Source: an uncultured Oxalobacteraceae bacterium
GTDB lineage: Bacteria > Pseudomonadota > Gammaproteobacteria > Burkholderiales > Burkholderiaceae_D
Assembly (NCBI GenBank): GCA_903862415.1
Contig: CAIOYD010000032.1
Coordinates: forward strand, 1-49,493
DNA length: 49,493 nt
Direction: 5' to 3'
Position 1 is the stretch's first letter. Every line of letters starts with the position of its first letter. The position numbers and the translations under genes are program-made. Of the stretch, positions 30,963 to 39,608 are shown piece by piece. Below the pieces are notes generated by a model. It was not told where the DNA came from and ran no database searches. It saw only the letters and a program-made list of their open reading frames with translations.

Positions 30963-32264
30963 CTAAGCTTGGCCGATTTCGGTCAATACCTGTTCATCGA
31001 GCAGCGGATTGGCCTGACCATCCGCAGTGGCGATAATCTCCCGGGGAATAAACCAGACCAGTGGCAATATCAGCAGATACACCACGGTAATGGCGATCAC
31101 ACAATATAAAAACCCGTTCGTCGGACTGCTGTCATAAATATAAGTCCCGAGGATATCACCGCCGCGCTGTGCCAGCAGGGTCGCACCAGCAACCAACATC
31201 ATCACCGTTCCCTGCAAACCCGGCGGGCAGGAACGCATGGTCAGATCGGTGATGGCAGCCCAGGCCAGACCGCCCATCATCCCGATAGGCAGCGCCATCC
31301 ATAGCGCCGAGGTGGCAGAATGGATAAAAAACAGCGGCACAAACTGTGGCACAGTAATGATAAGTCCCCACCACAACAAGGTTTTCATCCGCACCCGGGT
31401 GCATAAAAAACCATACAGCCACAAGGTCGGAATAAAGGCCGCATTAAAAATCGCATTGTAATAGCCGTAAATTCCGTCACTGAGATGCAATTCATTACTC
31501 AGATAAAACTGCAATGGCGTATTTGATCCCGGGGCAAAACTGAACAGCAACATGATCAGTGCTGCCGGATAAATCGCTTTATGTTTAACCAGACGCCGAA
31601 CGTCAGCCACAAAACTGGCGCTCTGCGCCAGTGGTTGATCGTAGGTATGCCGATAAATAAACGACGGCTTCCATAACGACAGCAGCGCAAGTAACAGCAT
31701 AATCACCGTCATCGCCAGAAAGGTATGCGAGGGTGTCACGTGATCAGAAAAATAGCCGGAACCAAATGCACCGATACAGCTGGGAATACTGCCCATGATC
31801 AGCCATGTGGCACTCAATCTGCCTGACATGAGTTTTTCTTGCCCTATCAACGCCATCAAGCCCTGATAGGCGGCATTGATAAAACGGGCAAATACCATCA
31901 ACACCAGCATGCCGACAAACAGCAAGCCATAGGTCACAGGTACGACGCCCATAAAGAAAAATACACCGGCCGAGCACAGCGCAAACAATAAAAAATAACC
32001 CCGGTCACGCATGCCGAACGGATTCCACAAATCGCGCACCAGGCCAAAGGCGAAAGCGATATAAATCGGCAGCGCGGTCAGCAAGCGAAACATCGCCACC
32101 TGAGAGGCCGATGCCTGCAACTGATTTTTCAGCATGTAGGTCGTGGTGATGTCGAGAAAATAATCCGAGGGTGAGGCCAGATAAATCAGCATGGTCAGTA
32201 TGCTGAAATAGCCTAAAATCAAACCGGTTTTAGGGGCCGTTCCGTTCGCAGTCTGCTGGGTCAT
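30963..32264 (-). CDS. Major facilitator superfamily transporter
   Basis: The 433-residue product has about twelve membrane segments with short loops (for example LILGYFSILTMLIYLASPSD, FLLFALCSAGVFFFMGV, AALIMLLFSFAPGSNTPLQF and VIAITVVYLLILPLVWF). The first loop, FFLDITTTYMLKNQLQAS-like, and the segment around PLQFYLSNELHLSDGIYGYY recall folate/biopterin-type (BT1) transporters, but the call is only to MFS. It is 9 bases upstream of the FAD oxidase gene, so uptake of an amine or pterin-like compound is possible; neither is proved by the sequence. It is divergent from nothing nearby; murB lies 100 bases away on the same strand. Confidence 0.8.
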   Translation of the reverse strand: MTQQTANGTAPKTGLILGYFSILTMLIYLASPSDYFLDITTTYMLKNQLQASASQVAMFRLLTALPIYIAFAFGLVRDLWNPFGMRDRGYFLLFALCSAGVFFFMGVVPVTYGLLFVGMLVLMVFARFINAAYQGLMALIGQEKLMSGRLSATWLIMGSIPSCIGAFGSGYFSDHVTPSHTFLAMTVIMLLLALLSLWKPSFIYRHTYDQPLAQSASFVADVRRLVKHKAIYPAALIMLLFSFAPGSNTPLQFYLSNELHLSDGIYGYYNAIFNAAFIPTLWLYGFLCTRVRMKTLLWWGLIITVPQFVPLFFIHSATSALWMALPIGMMGGLAWAAITDLTMRSCPPGLQGTVMMLVAGATLLAQRGGDILGTYIYDSSPTNGFLYCVIAITVVYLLILPLVWFIPREIIATADGQANPLLDEQVLTEIGQA

Positions 32265-32368
32265 AAATACCGTTCTCAGGGAATGATGTCATTGGGTGTC
32301 TGAGAGCCTACAGTATTTCTTAATTTCAATAAATGTTTTTAGGAAACATTGTGTGTTTCTTTGCACAC

Positions 32369-33391
32369 TCAGACAAAGACCGGTTCGGTTTCCAATTGCA
32401 CCCCAAACTGCTGCATAACGTCGGCCTGAATCGACTGCGCCAGTGCCAGCACCGCGGCACCAGTGACGCCGCCCAAATTGACCAGCACCAGTGCCTGCCG
32501 GGCATACACGCCGGCATTTCCCAGTGCACGTCCTTTCCAGCCAGCCTGCTCGATGAGCCAACCAGCCGCCAGTTTGTAGCGGCCATCCGGTTGAGAATAA
32601 CTGATCAGTGCCGGATAACGTGCCAGTAAGGCCTGGCGCTGCTCAGCACTGACGAGCGGATTTTTAAAAAAACTGCCGGCATTACCGATGATGTGAGGAT
32701 CAGGCAATTTACTCTGGCGGATCGCGCAAATGGTCGTGCTGATTTGCTGTGCTGTTGGTTGTGTCACACTCGCCAGCGATTGTGCCACATCGCCATAACC
32801 CAACTGTGGCTGCCAGTGTTTTGGCAAAGCAAACGTGACATCCAAAATCACCCCCAGGTCACGCAAGCCATGCTTGAATACGCTGTCACGGTAAGCAAAC
32901 TGGCAGTCTGCCAGCGTCAGGCTATGCACCTTGCCGGTGGCAAATTCAAACCAGTGAAGCGAATGAAACCGGTCCTTCAGTTCCACTCCGTAGGCGCCAA
33001 TGTTTTGTATTGGTGCCGCCCCCACACTGCCGGGTATGAGTGACAGATTTTCCAGTCCACCCCAGCCCTGCTGCAGCGTCCAGGAAACAAATTCATGCCA
33101 GTTTTCACCGCCAGCCGCACGCACATAGAAGTCATGCTCATCTTCATCCACCAGTTCGCGTCCACGCAAACCCATGTGCAACACCAGTCCGGGAAAGTCG
33201 CGCGTGAGAATCACATTGCTGCCTCCGCCAAGAATCAGCCGTGGCAATGACGCCAGCATCGGCAACTCGCTGAGTAGCTGCAATTGGTCAATTGCGGTCA
33301 AATGCAAAAAATGACGCGCTGTAGCCGCAATACCGAAGGTATTGAGCAAATCGAGGGCGACATCGGTTTGTAGGGGTAATTGAGTTGGCAT
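32369..33391 (-). CDS. murB: UDP-N-acetylenolpyruvoylglucosamine reductase MurB
   Basis: MurB reduces UDP-GlcNAc-enolpyruvate to UDP-MurNAc in peptidoglycan synthesis, using FAD and NADPH. The 340-residue product is E. coli-type: NTFGIAATARHFLHL, LGGGSNVILTRDFPGLVLHM, GGLENLSLIPGSVGAAPIQN and IGNAGSFFKNPLVS with the catalytic serine, and AGWLIEQAGWKGR. The ATG at 33391 is divergent from yajQ, whose start is 95 bases away. Confidence 0.96.
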   Translation of the reverse strand: MPTQLPLQTDVALDLLNTFGIAATARHFLHLTAIDQLQLLSELPMLASLPRLILGGGSNVILTRDFPGLVLHMGLRGRELVDEDEHDFYVRAAGGENWHEFVSWTLQQGWGGLENLSLIPGSVGAAPIQNIGAYGVELKDRFHSLHWFEFATGKVHSLTLADCQFAYRDSVFKHGLRDLGVILDVTFALPKHWQPQLGYGDVAQSLASVTQPTAQQISTTICAIRQSKLPDPHIIGNAGSFFKNPLVSAEQRQALLARYPALISYSQPDGRYKLAAGWLIEQAGWKGRALGNAGVYARQALVLVNLGGVTGAAVLALAQSIQADVMQQFGVQLETEPVFV

Positions 33392-33486
33392 AGCGCAGGA
33401 TTATAAACTGGATAAACCACATAAACTGGTATTAACAGCGAGTGTTAAGCTAAAATACCGCTTTGTTGATCGTTAAGGATACCGCT

Positions 33487-33972
33487 ATGCCCTCATTTGA
33501 TACCGTCTCTGAAGCCAATATGGTTGAAGTCAAAAATGCCATCGAACAGGCCAACAAGGAAATCAGCAACCGCTTTGACTTTAAAGGTTCCGATGCCCGC
33601 ATCGAACAGAAAGAACGCGACCTGACTGCCTTTGCCGATGCCGAATTCCAGCTCGAACAATTGCGCGAAGTGATGCTCAACAAATTAAGCAAACGCGGCG
33701 TGGACGTGCGCTTTCTGGATAACGGCAAAATTGAAAAAATTGGTGGCGACAAAATCAAGCAAGTCATCAAAATCAAAAACGGGATTGAATCTGACGATGC
33801 CAAAAAGATCGTCCGCGTTGTCAAAGACAGCAAATTAAAAGTTCAGGCCAGTATACAGGGTGATGCCGTGCGGATCACCGGAGCCAAACGCGATGATTTG
33901 CAGGCGGCCATGGCGATGCTGAAAAAAGAAATCCAGGATTTACCCCTGGAATTCAACAATTTTCGCGACTAA
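33487..33972 (+). CDS. yajQ: YajQ-family nucleotide-binding protein
   Basis: YajQ proteins bind nucleotides and, in some species, c-di-GMP, influencing transcription. The 161-residue product starts [20 protein letters not shown] and contains [15 protein letters not shown] and [10 protein letters not shown]-like [12 protein letters not shown], ending with [24 protein letters not shown]. The ATG at 33487 has AAGGA upstream; an earlier in-frame start (33463) adds eight non-family residues. Its stop overlaps the end of the convergent epimerase gene by 4 bases. Confidence 0.95.
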   Translation: MPSFDTVSEANMVEVKNAIEQANKEISNRFDFKGSDARIEQKERDLTAFADAEFQLEQLREVMLNKLSKRGVDVRFLDNGKIEKIGGDKIKQVIKIKNGIESDDAKKIVRVVKDSKLKVQASIQGDAVRITGAKRDDLQAAMAMLKKEIQDLPLEFNNFRD

Positions 33973-34865
33973 ACCAGTCCGGCCTGCACGGTCGGATAAC
34001 GCAATCGCACCCCTAATTCGTTTTTCATACGCGCATTCGTCATGCGGCGCGATTCTGACATAAACGACAGGATCACTGGGTTCACCTGCCGCACCAATTC
34101 AGCCCGTGGCAGGCGCGGTGCTTCAGGTAAATCAAGGCGTTGTGCCACCAGATCAAAATACTCTCCCATAAGCAACTCACTGTCATCGACCGTGTGATAC
34201 ACCCGATTGTTGCGGCCATAAAACAGGGCCTGAACTACAATCCGTGCCAGATCATCGGCATGAATATGGTTGGTATACACGTCATCTTCTGCCCGCAAGG
34301 CCGGGGTAGCGTTTTTCAGCCGTTCCGTCGGCAGCCGATTGGCCGCATAAATCCCCGGCACCCGTAAAATACTCAGGCAGGAACCGGTACGTCGGGCCCA
34401 ATCGCGCCAGACCTGCTCGGCGTCCGCCCGACGCACACCGCGGGCACTCTGCGGCCCGATACGACGGGTTTCATCTATCCAGGCACCACCGCAATCGCCA
34501 TATACCCCCGAAGTACTCACATACACCAGCCGACAGCGCTGCGTCAGCTGCGCCGCCAGATGGCGGCTGCGACTGTCCTCGGTGCCATGTCCTGGTGGCG
34601 GAGCCAGATAAATCACCAGCGTTGCCAGTCGGGACAAACGCGCCAATGTCGCTGGCTGATCCAGATTCACCAGCAACGGTATAGCGCCTGATGCGCGCAA
34701 TTCTGCACAACGTGCCAACTGGCTGGTGGTGGCAAATATCCGATAGCTGTTTTGCCGATGGGAATCTGCTCCTAAAAGCGGTAAAATACGCATCCCCACG
34801 TCGCCACAACCGACGATCAGCACCCGTGGCAGACCGATTTTTTTTGCTGTATGTATTTTTTTCAT
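33969..34865 (-). CDS. NAD-dependent epimerase/dehydratase-type protein (YeeZ-like SDR)
   Basis: The product has a Rossmann start [20 protein letters not shown], a catalytic-type region [12 protein letters not shown] with the Tyr, and a C-terminal [18 protein letters not shown]. It resembles the YeeZ/extended SDR proteins whose reaction is unknown. I take the ATG at 34865 as start (298 residues); an ATG/GTG-type extension to 34916 would overlap the divergent reductase gene. The start lies 12 bases from that of the reductase, so the two share a very short divergent region. The 3' end overlaps yajQ by 4 bases. Confidence 0.8.
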   Translation of the reverse strand: MKKIHTAKKIGLPRVLIVGCGDVGMRILPLLGADSHRQNSYRIFATTSQLARCAELRASGAIPLLVNLDQPATLARLSRLATLVIYLAPPPGHGTEDSRSRHLAAQLTQRCRLVYVSTSGVYGDCGGAWIDETRRIGPQSARGVRRADAEQVWRDWARRTGSCLSILRVPGIYAANRLPTERLKNATPALRAEDDVYTNHIHADDLARIVVQALFYGRNNRVYHTVDDSELLMGEYFDLVAQRLDLPEAPRLPRAELVRQVNPVILSFMSESRRMTNARMKNELGVRLRYPTVQAGLV

Positions 34866-34877
34866 GTGCAGGATGAT

Positions 34878-35897
34878 ATGACTTTTCAAGTAACTGTAAG
34901 CTCCAGCGGCCACCATTTTGAGTGCGGCAGCGATGAAACCATACTGGCCGCAGGCTTACGCGCCGGTGTTGGTCTGCCACACGGCTGCAAAAACGGCGCC
35001 TGCGGTGCCTGTAAGGGACGAATCTTATCTGGTCAGGCCGTTCTGGGCAAATTTCAGGAAAAAACCCTGACGGCCGAAGAACAGGCTCAGGGATTTTCCC
35101 TGTTTTGCTGTGCCACCCCACAATCTGACGTCACCATCGACGTGCGTGAAGTCGCCATCGGTGAATTTGCCAGCAAAAAACTGCCCACCCGCATCGCCAA
35201 AATAGAAAAATTATCCCCCGACGTCATGCTGCTGTGCCTGCAATTACCTGCCACCGAAAAATTTGCCTTCCGCGCCGGTCAGTATATTGATTTTTTACTG
35301 CGCGATGGCAAACGCCGCAGCTACAGCATGGCCAATGCCGCCCACACCAGCGACCAGATCAGCCTGCACATCCGCCATATGCCCGGCGGCTTATTTACCG
35401 ATCAGGTGTTCTCAACCCTCAAAGAACGTGATATTTTGCGCATCGAAGGCCCACAGGGCAGTTTTTATCTGCAGCAAGACAGCGACAAACCCATCATCCT
35501 GCTCGCTTCCGGCACCGGTTTTGCACCTATCAAAGCCATCATTGAAGATGCACTGGAACAAAAAATCACCCGTCCTATGACACTGTACTGGGGTGGACGC
35601 CGTCCGGCAGATTTATACATGTCACAGTTATGTCTGGACTGGGCTCAGAGCGTTCCCGGATTTACCTACATCCCGGTCATTTCTGATGCCTTGCCAGAAG
35701 ATAACTGGAATGGCCGCAGCGGCTTTGTGCATCAGGCGGTACTCGACGACTACCCCGATCTCTCTGCTGTGCAGGTCTATGCCTGTGGTGCGCCGGTGGT
35801 GATTAATTCGGCCAAACGCGACTTTGTCGCTCTGGCCCACTTACCGGCAGAAGAATTTTTCTCGGACTCGTTTATTTCGGAAGCGGATCTGGCCTAG
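34878..35897 (+). CDS. Ferredoxin-type NAD(P)H reductase (CDP-6-deoxy-3,4-glucoseen reductase-like)
   Basis: The product has an N-terminal plant-type [2Fe-2S] domain with HGCKNGACGACKGRIL (CX4CX2C) and a fourth Cys in LFCCATPQSD, then a ferredoxin-reductase FAD domain (KRRSYSMANA) and an NAD domain (ILLASGTGFAPIKAIIEDAL). This arrangement passes electrons from NAD(P)H through FAD to the iron-sulphur centre. Homologues are often named AscD/RfbI-like, but no deoxysugar genes are nearby, so the partner is open. ATG 34878 has AGGA four bases upstream; an earlier in-frame start at 34851 is less likely. Its 3' end overlaps the CBS gene by 26 bases. Confidence 0.87.
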   Translation: MTFQVTVSSSGHHFECGSDETILAAGLRAGVGLPHGCKNGACGACKGRILSGQAVLGKFQEKTLTAEEQAQGFSLFCCATPQSDVTIDVREVAIGEFASKKLPTRIAKIEKLSPDVMLLCLQLPATEKFAFRAGQYIDFLLRDGKRRSYSMANAAHTSDQISLHIRHMPGGLFTDQVFSTLKERDILRIEGPQGSFYLQQDSDKPIILLASGTGFAPIKAIIEDALEQKITRPMTLYWGGRRPADLYMSQLCLDWAQSVPGFTYIPVISDALPEDNWNGRSGFVHQAVLDDYPDLSAVQVYACGAPVVINSAKRDFVALAHLPAEEFFSDSFISEADLA

Positions 35898-36291
35898 ACA
35901 GACTTTTCAGAATATCCCTCCAGCTGACAATCCCGACGGGTTTGTTGGCTGCATTCACCACCGGGATGCAGGAAATTTTGTGGCGGTTAAATAAATCAAT
36001 GGCGTCATTCACCGACGCATCTTCGTGTAACACCACCGGATGACGGCTCATGATCTGATGAACACGTTTATTCAGCGTAGCGGCATCTTTGACATTTTCA
36101 TTCGCCGTGCCCAGATTCGGACTGAGTGCCTTGAACAGATCGCCGTCCGAAACTATGCCAATGAGACTCCCGTCCTCCACCGCCAGCAAATGACTGAATT
36201 TACAGTTGTTGAATAATTCCTTAACCAAAAGTAATTTATCATCTAAAAGCACCGTCACCGGATGGGACGACATAATTTCAGTTATTTTCAT
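35872..36291 (-). CDS. Tandem CBS-domain protein
   Basis: The 139-residue product is two CBS domains: one near 1-60 (KITEIMSSHPVTVLLDDKLLLVKELF with LLAVEDGSLIGIVSDGDLF) and one near 75-135 (HQIMSRHPVVLHEDASVNDA and CIPVVNAANKPVGIVSWRDIL). CBS pairs bind adenosine nucleotides and sense energy state, usually in trans to a partner. No other domain is present. It converges with the ferredoxin-type reductase, overlapping it by 26 bases, which may allow antisense effects. Partner unknown. Confidence 0.85.
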   Translation of the reverse strand: MKITEIMSSHPVTVLLDDKLLLVKELFNNCKFSHLLAVEDGSLIGIVSDGDLFKALSPNLGTANENVKDAATLNKRVHQIMSRHPVVLHEDASVNDAIDLFNRHKISCIPVVNAANKPVGIVSWRDILKSLSRPDPLPK

Positions 36292-36562
36292 CGCACCACT
36301 CCTGTTCTTGCAAAGAATAAACCCTGGCTATTTTGTGTAAAATTAACCACAAAATGTCAATCACGTTGGCAATCGACGGGGAAAACAGTCTAATATAAAA
36401 AGTTCTAGGTTAAAACATAAAGTTTTATTATTTTAACAATTATAATACCGAACATTGACCACTCTATCCAGTGTAGACCTTGCTGGATAATTTGGATAAT
36501 TCAAAAGGTATTATTTACACTATTTCACTGTCGCATAAATTCAGTTTTTTGTGGATCTTGAA
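36292..36562. other. AT-rich divergent region between CBS and GGDEF-EAL genes
   Basis: About 270 bases without a gene, noticeably AT-rich between 36400 and 36540. It should hold the promoters of the CBS gene (minus) and the GGDEF-EAL gene (plus). I see no clear riboswitch or terminator. Confidence 0.4.
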
Positions 36563-38719
36563 ATGATCAAGTTAGTCACGCAGGAATATATATTGCCATC
36601 GCAGCCACTCACCCTGGAATCAGCAGCGCTTGATTTATGGGAATACGATATTAATGCCGATTGCTTCAGTATCAATACCGACCGTCTGATCAACGAACTT
36701 GGCTACAGTGTGAGCGGAAATCAGCACCACATCCACGATATTTATTCCTATATCCATCCGCAAGACGTTGAACATGTTAAAGAAACATTGCGACGTCATC
36801 TGCAAGGCTTAACTGAACAGTTTCTGTGCGATTTCCGGCTCCGCAGCAACAACCATGGCTGGATCTGGCACACCCATCACGCCAGAGTTATTGAACGCAT
36901 GGGCAGAGAAAAAATACTGGTTGGGGTATCCTTTAATGTCGAAGACAGAAAGCAGCAGGAAGCCGAACGGGAAATATTGTTGCGCACTCTGAAAATGGTG
37001 AGCAAATCCAGTATGCTGCTCAACAACTTGCAAACCGCTATCGTCGTGTATCAGCCAGATGGCCGCATCATCTTCAGTAACCCACGGGCAGTAAAACTCT
37101 TAGGTTTGAGCGAAACGCCGTTGCCGCCAGCAACGGCAGTCGATTCAGGCTGGCATTTTATCAATGAGCATAATGTCAGACTGGGCATGAATGACTATCC
37201 GGTCAACCTGGTCATTACCAGCCTCAAACCAGTCACTGGATTGATTTTGGGTATTAAGACGCCGACAAACAGCAATGCCAGCTGGCTGTTGGTCAACGCC
37301 TTCCCGGAATTCAATCACGCCGGAATTCTGCAGCAAATCGTCATTCACTTTGAAGATATCACGGCAAGCAAACAAGCCAGCGAAAAAATTTACCGGCTGG
37401 CTTTTTTTGATGACTTGACAGGACTACCTAATCGCCGGCTGTTAATGGAACAATTGCACGCCGCACTGCAAGCTTCGGCCCGCAGCAAAAAATATGGTGC
37501 GGTGCTGTTCATTGACATGGATAAATTTAAAACCATCAACGATGTAATGGGACATGATTACGGTGATTTACTGCTCATGCAGGTCGCTGATCGGATTCAA
37601 TCCCACCTTCGCAAGGGCGATGTGGTAGCACGTATGAGTGGCGATGAATTTGTCGTCATCATTGCAGTGGATGACGTCAACAACATTCTCGCCTCAAAAA
37701 AAATCGCCGCTCTCTGTGAAACTATCCGTCAGGCGTTATCCCAACCCTATTACCTGCATGCAAGCGAACAACACAGCTCACCGAGTATCGGCATTGTCAT
37801 GTTCAACAATGCCGATACTTCACCGGAAATTCTGTTACGTCAATCCGATATGGCCATGTATTCCGCCAAAGATGCGGGTCGCAATACTTACCGCTTCTTT
37901 AATCCGGAAATCCAGCAATTGGTAGAAACCCGCGCTTTGCTTGAAACCGATTTGCGCAATGCCGTACCCGAACAACAATTGTGTCTGCTGTATCAAATTC
38001 AGGTTGACAATCAACTGCAACCCATCGGGGCTGAAGCGCAGGTTCGCTGGCTACACCCGACACGGGGCATGATCTTGCCTATGCAATTTATTCCTATTGC
38101 CGAAGAAAGCGCTCTGATTCATACCATTGGAAATTGGGTCCTGACCGCAGCCTGCGAGCAACTCGCTGCCTGGTCAACAGCTTCTGCCACGCAGAAACTC
38201 ACTCTTTCAGTAAATGTCAGCGCCCAGCAATTCCGTCAATATAATTTTGTCGAAAACATGACGGAACTGCTGCATCATTACCAGATCAATCCTTCGCGCC
38301 TGAAACTCGAACTCACTGAAAGTGTGGTGCTTAACGATATCAATGACGTTGTAGGAAAAATGCATTTGCTTAAAAAACTGGGAGTGCAACTCTCCATGGA
38401 CGATTTTGGCACCGGTTACTCGTCACTGTCTTACCTGAAACAACTACCACTCGATCAGGTTAAAATTGATCAGAGTTTTGTGCGCGATATTACCATTGAC
38501 CCCAATGATGCCATTATGGTCAAGACCATTATTGATCTGGCCAATAATTTTCGCCTCGATGTCATTGCCGAAGGAGTAGAAAACACTGCACAACTGGACT
38601 TTTTAATTCAGCATGGCTGCAAAGGCTACCAGGGTTATTTATTCAGCATGCCGGTAGGTATCAACGAATTTAACCAATTGATTACCGACTCCAGTCGGAC
38701 ACAGCACCAAGCAAAATAA
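36563..38719 (+). CDS. PAS-GGDEF-EAL protein (c-di-GMP metabolism)
   Basis: The ~718-residue product starts with PAS-type sensory segments (about 20-130 and 160-275; LWEYDINADCF and AIVVYQPDGRIIFSNPRAVK), then a GGDEF domain with DDLTGLPNRR, DMDKFKTINDVMGHD and the active-site variant SGDEF at about 357, and an EAL domain with SMDDFGTGYSSLSYL (about 612) and AEGVENTAQLDFL. The EAL signature itself reads EAQ (AEAQVRWLHP, about 490); the Glu that binds metal is kept. Synthesis, hydrolysis or both are possible. No membrane segment, so it is a cytoplasmic sensor. ATG 36563 is chosen over GTG 36551 because GGA lies about 10 bases ahead. Confidence 0.88.
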   Translation: MIKLVTQEYILPSQPLTLESAALDLWEYDINADCFSINTDRLINELGYSVSGNQHHIHDIYSYIHPQDVEHVKETLRRHLQGLTEQFLCDFRLRSNNHGWIWHTHHARVIERMGREKILVGVSFNVEDRKQQEAEREILLRTLKMVSKSSMLLNNLQTAIVVYQPDGRIIFSNPRAVKLLGLSETPLPPATAVDSGWHFINEHNVRLGMNDYPVNLVITSLKPVTGLILGIKTPTNSNASWLLVNAFPEFNHAGILQQIVIHFEDITASKQASEKIYRLAFFDDLTGLPNRRLLMEQLHAALQASARSKKYGAVLFIDMDKFKTINDVMGHDYGDLLLMQVADRIQSHLRKGDVVARMSGDEFVVIIAVDDVNNILASKKIAALCETIRQALSQPYYLHASEQHSSPSIGIVMFNNADTSPEILLRQSDMAMYSAKDAGRNTYRFFNPEIQQLVETRALLETDLRNAVPEQQLCLLYQIQVDNQLQPIGAEAQVRWLHPTRGMILPMQFIPIAEESALIHTIGNWVLTAACEQLAAWSTASATQKLTLSVNVSAQQFRQYNFVENMTELLHHYQINPSRLKLELTESVVLNDINDVVGKMHLLKKLGVQLSMDDFGTGYSSLSYLKQLPLDQVKIDQSFVRDITIDPNDAIMVKTIIDLANNFRLDVIAEGVENTAQLDFLIQHGCKGYQGYLFSMPVGINEFNQLITDSSRTQHQAK

Positions 38720-38755
38720 ATTAAGCAATCACCGCCCGAAAAGGGCATGCACAAA

Positions 38756-38774
38756 AAAAATGCCGTCGGCATTT
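38756..38774 (+). terminator. Possible hairpin after the GGDEF-EAL gene
   Basis: AAATGC (about 38758-38763) and GCATTT flank a short CGTCG loop after a run of A residues, 40 bases beyond the stop at 38719. The stem is short, so this is only a weak intrinsic terminator candidate. Confidence 0.35.
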
Positions 38775-38875
38775 ATAACTAGCATATACTTATCTTGCTT
38801 TGAAACACCAAAATTTATCACAAAATTACGCCAGCTTAATTGGTAGAAAATATCCACCCTCTTGCATCAAAAATC

Positions 38876-39577
38876 ATGCTGACACTCAGAAAATCACAAC
38901 AACGCGGCTATGCCGACCATGGCTGGCTGAAAAGCTTCCACTCTTTTTCCTTTGCGAATTACTATGACCCGCAATTTATGGGCTGGGGTAATTTACGGGT
39001 TATCAATGAAGACCGGATAGCTGCGGGCAGCGGTTTTGGTACCCACAGCCACCGCAACATGGAAATCATCAGCTATGTACTGTCCGGTGAACTCGCCCAC
39101 AAGGACAGCATGGGTAACGTCAAGGCCATACCGCCAAACGATGTCCAGCGCATGAGTGCCGGGTCAGGTGTCAGCCACAGCGAATTTAATCATGCAGAGG
39201 GACAGGAAACCCATTTTTTACAAATCTGGATAGAACCGGATGTGCAGGATATCGCTCCCGGCTACGAACAAAAAACTGTCGCCATCCAGAGCAAACAGGG
39301 CCAACTAGTGCTCATAGCTTCACCCGCTGCGAGCACCAAAGCAGTGCTTATTCACGCTGATGCTGCACTGTATGCCGGCACCTTCGACAATGGGCAGCAA
39401 GCGCAACTGACACTCAATGCTCAACGCAAAGCTTATGTTCACCTTATCCGTGGCAGCCTGCAAGTCAACGACATCCCTCTCAAGGCTGGTGATGCCCTGC
39501 TGGTGGAAAATGAAAACCAACTTAGCCTCTCCCATGGTCAAAATGCCGAAGTTCTGGTATTTGATCTGGCTGCCTGA
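38876..39577 (+). CDS. Pirin-family protein (YhhW-like)
   Basis: Pirins are bicupin iron proteins; some have quercetin dioxygenase activity. The product contains KSFHSFSFANYYDPQFMGWG, VINEDRIAAGSGFGTHSHRN with the metal-binding His residues, the second cupin-like AGSGVSHSEFNHAEGQE with His and Glu, and LQIWIEPD. Length (233 residues from ATG 38876) fits YhhW. An in-frame TTG at 38840 is an alternative start. The permease gene follows 31 bases later, so they may be co-transcribed; physiological role is unclear. Confidence 0.92.
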   Translation: MLTLRKSQQRGYADHGWLKSFHSFSFANYYDPQFMGWGNLRVINEDRIAAGSGFGTHSHRNMEIISYVLSGELAHKDSMGNVKAIPPNDVQRMSAGSGVSHSEFNHAEGQETHFLQIWIEPDVQDIAPGYEQKTVAIQSKQGQLVLIASPAASTKAVLIHADAALYAGTFDNGQQAQLTLNAQRKAYVHLIRGSLQVNDIPLKAGDALLVENENQLSLSHGQNAEVLVFDLAA

Positions 39578-39608
39578 CATAACCTGACCACTTTTAAAAG
39601 CGACTGAC

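Noticed and set aside
38735-38751. GCCC/GGGC hairpin after the GGDEF-EAL gene
   Set aside because: Only a 4-base stem, too short to support a terminator call.
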